Source of the DNA: JBDWFY01 sp964291365
GTDB lineage: Bacteria > Pseudomonadota > Alphaproteobacteria > Rhizobiales > Stappiaceae
Reading direction: 5' to 3'
DNA length: 64,000 nucleotides
Assembly: GCA_964291365.2 (NCBI GenBank)
Contig: OZ219989.1
Location: 2,170,001 to 2,234,000, forward strand
This document shows, one piece after another, positions 15,001 to 24,000 of this stretch. Both the position numbers and the translations under genes were made by a program. The notes beneath the pieces were generated by a model. The model did no database searches. It was given only the letters and a program-made list of their open reading frames with translations, and was not told where the DNA came from. Position 1 is the first letter of the stretch. Each line of letters begins with the position of its first letter.

Positions 15001-18000
15001 TGTTTGTTCCTCGACTAAAGTTACTGTGACTGGAGTATTTGATTCGCGTTCACCATCATCAATAATAGAAACAGTTAAAGGTTTAAAAGTTTCGGCACCG
15101 GTGAAAACCAGAGGAGTCATTTGGGTAGTAGCTTTAGTAGCACTTGCAATGAAGTCTCCAGTTTCCGTCACATTATAGCGAACGTTAATGGTCTTCTGTG
15201 GGTTAAATTTCGCATTAACATTAAACGTCACCACTGCATTTGGTCCTTCCGTAGCCGTCTCCCCCTTAGTTATTGACAATAATGGTGCATCGTCATCATA
15301 AATAAATGCTTCAACTTGGAATATTGATCCAACTATATATCGATCTGACCCTGGATTTAACGTGACCCGTATAGCACCAGTCTGTTCTTTAACATCATCA
15401 TTTATGAGTTGAATAGGAGTTAAATCACCAGAATAGATACCATCATTATTTCCAGAAGGAGCGAATCTAACTGGTTCATTTACCCTTGAAACTCCTGAAA
15501 TAAACGAACCACCTCCCGCAATTGGAGAAATAAAATAATCAATATTTATCGTTCTTTCAGAATTTATACCAATTGCATTAACTCGGAACTGAGCATGAGT
15601 CGGACTATTCTCAGCAAAACCAGGTGCAATAGAAGCAATTGTTATAATTGGCAATTTATCTTTTACCCCGATACTCGCAGTGGTATTTTCTGGTTCTGCT
15701 CGATAGGTTGCGGCATGATATTCGTCAGATTGGTGAACTCGCAACATCAATCCAGCATCAGCGGACAAATCCGAGGTTATATCGGCAGGTACCGGAATTC
15801 TTATGAACCCAGTATAATCAGTAGCCGGAATCGTTACTGTTCTCACTACTTCACCGTTTGCATTAATTTCACTAGCTCTAAATACACTACTCAATGATAA
15901 ATCCCCTAATGCGGTAATTGAGTATCTTACCGTCAATGGATCTTCTAATCGACGACGATTAATTCGAAACTCTGCGGTCGTACCCTCTAAAATCGAATTG
16001 CTTGTCGTCGTGACAAAAACTCGTGGTGGTAAAGCACCATCATCATCGTATATTTCAGTATAACTATTGGTAGCATTCGCTTTTAAGGTATAAAGATCGA
16101 CATTATCTATAATTGTTGCTGAAACAACACCATCTGCTTCCAGCGTTGTGTCTTCAACGGTAGGTACCGAAAATGATACACTGGTTCTCCCCGCCGGTAT
16201 AACCAAAAAATAATTTGAATTATTCACAAAATCAGCTCCTTCTCGAGTCGATAAGAAATCTGATCTTCCTCGATTTGCTAGGTCTTCAACCAAGACTTGG
16301 ATTCGCAAATCCACATTAGTCGTTGTACTAGCATTAATCGTATAGTTTATTATATCTCCTTCAACTAATGCACTTGTTGGTCCAACTATTTCAAGCTCAG
16401 GTTTTGGTGAGATTTCTAAATAATCGACCTCAATACTATGCGGTGTACCAAGTGAATAGTCTGCATGGTCAGTTATCGTTACCACGGCCTTATCAAGAGT
16501 TGAGACATCTCCATTTATAGTTGTCACTTGACCGACCGCAGCACTGCTTCCTTGCTTAATTGTCACCGGTGAAACTGTCAAACTATTGCTGGCACCATCT
16601 GTTGCCGTTATCGTAATCGGTAAGTCTTTTGGCGCGGCGGGGATCGTAATCACTGAAAAGTCGAAAGCTTCACCTGGTACCACATTATTATAGCTACTAA
16701 CCAGAAATACTGGTTGGGTGAAATCTGTCACTCTTACCAAAAAACTTCCAGCATCTTCATCAACTCGATATGCCGCAGTATGATATTCCCGCGCCGAACG
16801 CAATCGTAACGAAATCCCGGCTTGATGAGTTAAGGTATTATTGGTATTCGCAGTGGTATTGATCGTAATGGTTTTATTGGCAGAAAAAGCATCAATGGTT
16901 GTTTCAAATACTCCAGATGTTGTATCAGACGCAATCTCTCGCTGTGTTAATTCATAGCTAACGGTTAATGGTTGGGTAAAATCAATACCGGCCCGAGTGA
17001 TGGTAAAGGTGGTACTTTCACCTTCAAGGATTGGAGCTGGTAATGCCGCAACTGAAACAACTACCGGTGGAACAACATCATCATTATCCAGCACATCCGC
17101 ATAAGCGATGCCAGCGCGCGTACTGATCGTATAGTTACTATCGGATTGGATCGTTGCGGAGATTACCCCATCAATTTCATCCACTTCATCTTCGTTGGTA
17201 GAAATATTGAATGATGTTGTTGTCATTCCATTCTCAAGCCGAACATAAATCGTTTCTTCATCAACAAAATCTGTATTGGTTCGACTAGCTAGATCAGTAA
17301 TCGCAACTGGAATTGTCAAATCCACATTGGTTTGTTGACTAGCCCTAACAATAAAGGTCGCTTCCTCACCTTCATCAACGGCATTAGTTGGACCGGCAAT
17401 AGAGATCTCAGGTGTATTCGCTGAAGTGCTAAAAGGAACTGTAATTTGACCAGACATCCCCGGTGCCGGTGTATATCCAGTTCCTGCTCCAACTGATACG
17501 ACTGCCGCAACTAAATTCGCTACTGTACCAGTTCTTGTCGTCACTTCACCGATCGCGGTTGTTATACCACTTGGAATCGTGACAGTAGAAACTGTTAAAT
17601 TTGAATTTCTCGAATCACGCGCATTGAACGCGATGGTTAAATCTTGATCCACCGCTTCGGCTAAGGTGACTTCAAACGAAAATACTTGCCCTGGAACTAA
17701 ACCGGTATAATCTGTCGCAATTGACACCTCAGGAGTTTCAGATATATCGGTGACTCTCACCGTCGCAATATGATTTGGTGCATTTCTCAAGATATAATCT
17801 CGACCTGAAAGTAACTCTACCGTAATCGTACTCTCTCCGGCATGACTTTCAAGGTCCGGATCTACTAACGGAACAGCGAAAGAAGTACCAGTTTGCCGAC
17901 CAATCCCTGAACCAACTGAACGTACTACCCGATTGGGATCTCTGATGAAATTACCTTCCGCACTAGTTGCGCTTGAACTTACCTGGTAATTAAAGTATTT

Positions 18001-21000
18001 CGGACCATTATGTAAATCCGCAATTAAATTAAATCGCACTGAAGTTCCAGCAGGGGGAACATAGACTGGTTCGGTAACATTTGATGGTAATGCGACCTCG
18101 ATACTTGGACTATATAGTTTTTGCGGATTATCAATATCATACATTGAGACTCTTCTTGTTCCGCTTGCATTTCCACCAAGTCGATACTTTAAGCTATTAT
18201 CAGTAAGTCTCACTAAAATAGCTTGAAGAGTCTGGTCACCAGCAGGATTGTTGGTTGCAAGTTCAAACTCTTGTCGACCACTGGCTGGAATGGTTAGGAC
18301 GCTATTATTGATTCGAGTTGTAGGGGTTACGGCTCCGAACAGTAAGTTATTGGTATCGGAATCGGATATTGATATTGGAATAAAGATATTTTCACCGACT
18401 GGTGGGTCGACTCGCAAGGTAAATTTGATGGGATGACTTAATGTGCCAAATGCTGGTAATCGACCTTCATAGGTTACCACTGGTACATCATCTATCACGG
18501 TGACTTCGGCTTGATGATCAGGGGAATCAGCAAGCGTATACCCGACCCCTTCCAACAATGTAACCGTTATAGTGCTATCAGCATCGTTTCTACCCAAATC
18601 CGAGTCTGAGGTATTGACAACTAATGTTGTTGTTCGTCCAGAAGATGATAGATTAACGATTCGCTCATCTTCTTCAGTAATAAAGTTACCCGTCTCAGTA
18701 ATTTTAACTTTTACTTGCGTTGAATGGGATAGGTTACTGGCTATAATGTTGAATTTTGCGTCTTCTGACAAATAGGCCTTAACTTCCTCAGTTGAAGCTG
18801 CTTCAATTGAAATCTTTGGTCGTATTGCGAGTGAAGCATTGTTATCATCAATAGTAACTTTACCACTATTATTGGTGAATGCTAACGAATAAGTCGTGCT
18901 GGGAGCAAACGAAATATTGACCAATTGATCACCACTCGGACCAGCTGGATTGGTCGTCGTTACAACTACATCTAATGTACCTTCTTCAGGAATAGTTACT
19001 GTGCCGGCTTTTCCAGTGGTAAAGGTTGGGTCATCGGTCGCTCCAGTAATTGCGGTGATAACGCCAGAACTGCCATCATCCAATTGTATTTTAACTGGTA
19101 ACCCTTGCGCACTTGGTGCTGGGTCTGCCCTTAATTCAAAACTAAACGGATGACCTTGAGTGATGCTCCGGGGGAAATTATGCATTGAAACAATCGGATG
19201 TGGGGTGATTGTAATCTTTACCGTTTTGGTCGCGGAATTATTTGGAAAATTCACAAATTCTGCATTAATAAGCTCTAAATCCAATGCAATCACTTCTTCT
19301 TCGTCAATCACCGCCGTTGTCGGAATAGTAATGTCAATAGAATCGGATCTAGTTCCTGAACCAGCGGCAAGAGTCGCTGTTGCTCTTGGTGTTGGGAACA
19401 TATAATCCCCAGCTTCCGCAGTCGTTTCAGTTTGATTCAGAGTTGCTCTAATCTCAATGTCAACAGCTGCCGTTAAGGATGTAGCAAAGTCTAAACTAAT
19501 TGTGTTTGGAGTAGCTGAATTTCTTAACTCCGATAATTTAACTTGTCGGTCCTTAACGTCAAAGGTCACCACTGTTTCATTATCATGAAGTGTTAACCGC
19601 TCAGTTATTCGATTTTGGTTGTTACTAAACAAGCCGTTTGATGAAGTGAAATGTATCACAACTTCTTCAGCTGTTTCATATACGTTATCTTGCACACCTT
19701 GGAAATTGATATTAGCAATATTGGAACTTTGTGATAGCGCAATCGTGCCCGTAGTTCCAGCTGGGACGCGATTATAATCCTGTGGTAACTTGGCAGAACT
19801 AGCTTTATTATCGATGGTATAGGAAATATTGACTGTCTCACCACTACCAATATTATTTGACCTGACCACAAATTTACTTGGGATTGTTTCTCGAATTCCG
19901 GTATTATCAAATGTTATTGCGTTGGCTTGTGCATCCCGCACCGTTGTTACGGACTTAGCTTGATCATTGTTTATTCTATATCCAGGTCCAGGTAATAGCT
20001 CCAATGTAAGTTCACCATGTCCATCGCGCGTCACTTCACCCCCAACATTGACCATCCAAGTATAGTTCGCTGCACCCGTAGCAATAGGTAACGGATTTGT
20101 GGTATTATCTAGGATGGCTTGATATCTTGTTCCAGTATGATTCGCCGCGGTACCAGTGTGACCAAATCGATAGTTCAGTTTGATATCAGAAGTTAAAGTG
20201 GGAACTATCGCCGCATTGATAGCATAAATATTACCTTCTGTAACATATGCAACCGGATTTGAAATCGAAATTTCTGGAACATCCCTACCATCAGTAATTT
20301 TCACCCTGATTTCATCTTTGGTGGAATTTACAATAGGTGGATTTGTATTATGTCCAGAACTTAATCTTAAGATAAATTCACTCTCAGTATCAAGTCCTTT
20401 ACTTGCATAAGTTTCAGTGAAACTAATTCGACCCGTAACACTAGTCCTATTTCTCGGCATCATTATCGAAGGAGTTGTATGCGCTAGAGGAAATGATATT
20501 GGGTCAAAGATAACTCTAAAATCACCGCTTAGTGTATGACTTGTCGTCACAGTGTACTCAAAATAATCGGTATCAGCAACTTCAGAATAGTTTGTAGACA
20601 GTTCAACATTAAGACCTTCTGTAAAGGTAACTTCTATTTCCTTACTAGCTCGATTACTTGAAGCATTCGTATCACCTGCTGGAAAACGGGCATTTGTTAA
20701 CGATGCTCTAAATGAAAAACTTTGGGTTATACCACTTGCATTGCGATTATTGATCACATTGAAAGATTTAGTTCCGATTGTTTGACCAGCTGGAATAGTA
20801 ATTGTTTCATTTGTAAATGTATAATCTTCATTTATTCTTGTATTTAACCCCGAACCAGTAACATTAAACGCTATCATCACTGGTGAACTAGTTTTTTGGT
20901 TCAATTTTGCCATTACAGTTACTTCCCCAACACATTCGCAAACCCTAATTGAGTCTTCAATTTCTATCGTTGGAAAATCATCAATATCCCTTATTGTTCC

Positions 21001-24000
21001 AATCCCTTCGCCATCAGAAATTCTCACCCCTTGCGTTGGATTGCTTATCGTTATAGTGAAAGCTTTTGTACCATCTTCAATATCATCAGTCAATGAAGTA
21101 ACGCTAACTGTTTTTCGTGTTTCACCAAGTCCAAACGTTAGAGAAGCAGGTGTGGGATTATTCGTGCTATTTTGATAATCCGTACCAAGCACCGCGGTAT
21201 CCCCGGCTTTGCCTAATGTAACATCAACTGATACTGGATTGAGAGCTGGTGCGGATGATAGGATTACTAAAAAGTGCATGTCATCACCTTCAAGTCCTGC
21301 ACGATCCTGGATATAAACGGTACGATTCGCATCATTATCTGTGACATTAATTGTAGCCGTAACTGTTCTCCCTGTTGCATATACCGGAGTCCCACTTGTA
21401 TCTGGTTCAATCGTGACTTGGATGTTGTTATTAGCTTCTTCCACGCTATCATTGTGCAAATCGACAGAAAATGGAGTATTACCATTTCGTGCGATTGAAA
21501 CACTTGGAGTCTTATTAAAATTGGTATCAATAAAATTACCTGATTCTGTTACCGAAAGAGTCACATTGAAATTACCGGTGCCAGTACCTCCATATGCAGT
21601 TAAGGTAAATGGTGCACCATCGGTTATACCTTCGTCAACTGTGGCGACATCTGCCGCGATAGTGACGCTGGGAAGACTTATATCATCGTCATCCACTATG
21701 GTAGCGGTTTCCGAATAAGGAGTTCCAACACTATATTCCAGTTGATCCGGCCCTCCCGCCTGATAAGCAAGAATTTGTACAGTTACCATCCCATTATCTT
21801 CACTAAACGCATCAGCTGTGGTTGGTAATTTAAGTTTCGTAGTTCTAGTTTGATTATTATCTAACACAACCTGCCCGATAATTCCGGCACTTGTCGCTGG
21901 AGTGGCAAGAAACGAACCGACTTCCGTTACGCGATATCTGATATTAAACTCCTTATTCAATCCTGGTTGCATATTTGATCTAAAGGTAAATTCCGCGTCT
22001 TTCCCTTCGTAAAATTGACCAGATTCTAAAATAGTAATAATAGCCTTGCCATCTATATCATTATCTTGAATATTTACGGAATCGGAAAAATTAGAAGAAG
22101 CGACAAGATACTTTGTTTCTGCTCCCATATGTCCGGTACCTCCAGCGGTATCAGCTTGGACCGTCGCAATAATTTCATCATTCGCATCATCAATCACATC
22201 AGCCTCCGTCATTATCTCAAATTCTCCTTTATTATTTGACGCTTTAATATCAACAGTTTTCATCCGCTCAAAATTTGTTACCAAGAAATTTTCCCCTCTA
22301 GTGATTGCTACCCTTGCCGTAATATCTTGACTGGTAACTGGACTTTCAGTTACCAATTCAAATTTGGCTGTTCCACCTTCTTCCATAGTTGCGGGAGAAG
22401 TACGTCGAATTGTTACTTTCGGTATCAGGTCTTTATCTTGGATGATAACGCGATGGGGAGTCGTTGCAGCTGGGATATAATCGGTACCACTATTGACCAA
22501 GATTGTAATTTCTCCATTCGCATCAGTTGCTACATTTTCATTTGTTTCTAATGTTATATCAAATGTACTAACATCTTTAGTAAGATTTACCGGTTGGAAA
22601 TTACTGGTCTTTAAATAGTTGTTTGTTCCAACATTCGTCACAGTATAATTCACCATTATGGACTCAGCTTCTCGAGGAAGTGGTGTTACCGAGAACCTAA
22701 CATTATATTCTTCACCTTCTACCTTGTGACTAGGACCGGTTACGGACACTCTAAGCGTATCATTATCAATAATATTAAATGTTTGCGAAAATGTGTGGAG
22801 TTGATTGAAGAATACTCCTTCAGGGGACGTGAAGGTAATAACTATGGTCTCAGTTGACTCTCGTTCCGCGTCATTGACGGATTGCAGAAATAGATTGGTA
22901 TTAGCAGATCCATCGGCAAGTACAAAGCTACCAGATGTTAAACCGTCCCCACCAGCTGTCGCCTTGAGTGCAAAGTCGGTTCCAGAGGTTGCCGTGCTGG
23001 CTGTGGTATCTATTGAGTATGACACATTGATCGTACTACCACTGGTACGATTATTCGAAGTGATCCTGAAACTTCTTTCCATCCCATCTTCTTGTAGTTC
23101 AATTGTTGGTACTTCGATTGTTGGTGCCTGAAGATCTAAAATAGTCGTTTGTGTTTCGGTTGTGGTACCTAGTTTGTAGCCTGCACCTGGTAATAATTCA
23201 AAAGAGATTTCACCATGACCAGTGGCTGTAGCTAGATTATTAGTTAAAATTGTAAAGGTCACGTCAGCACTATTGGCAGCTAAAACATAAGGATTAGCCG
23301 CGGTATTATTACCAACATTGGTTGCTTGATAAAATCCACCCACAGCACCTGAATCAGCGACAGCATAATTAAAACTAAATCCAGCATGAGTATTCGGCGA
23401 AATTCCCATCACCACATTGAATGTTCTTCCTTCCTGACTAGTTGCGGGGGCAATTGTCGTAATGTTTAATGTCGGGAGCGAACGACTATCAGCAATATTG
23501 ACCGAGATATTATTATTGGTGCCGTGTGCGGTGTATTTGTCACCAGTTGCGATTAAAATGTCAAAGCTACTAACCGCGGCTCCCGCTTTGCTTGCATAAG
23601 TTTCGGTGATATTCACTTGTATGGTTTTACTTGCCTCACCAGCTTCAAAGACAATAGCTGCAGTGGCATCATTCGTCAGAGGAAAATCAGTTGGTGTAGG
23701 TAAAGTAAGATTGACGGTAACTTGTTCTTGAGGAGCTGGGTCTAATGTTAAGGTATAGGTGAAATAATCCGTATCAGCCACTTCAGTAAAAGTTGTCATG
23801 ATAGAAGCTACTGAAGAAAAATCACCATCGGTTGCAGTTACTGAAGCCTTATGTCCAGGTGAATTTACCAATGTATAATTCTCGCCATCCAATATTTCCA
23901 CCGTAATCACGCTATCATCTTCATTCCCACCAAGTACTGGATCAGCTGTCGCGACACTAAATGTTGTCGTTGTCTCGGCAGTTGATAACGCTTTCATTGG

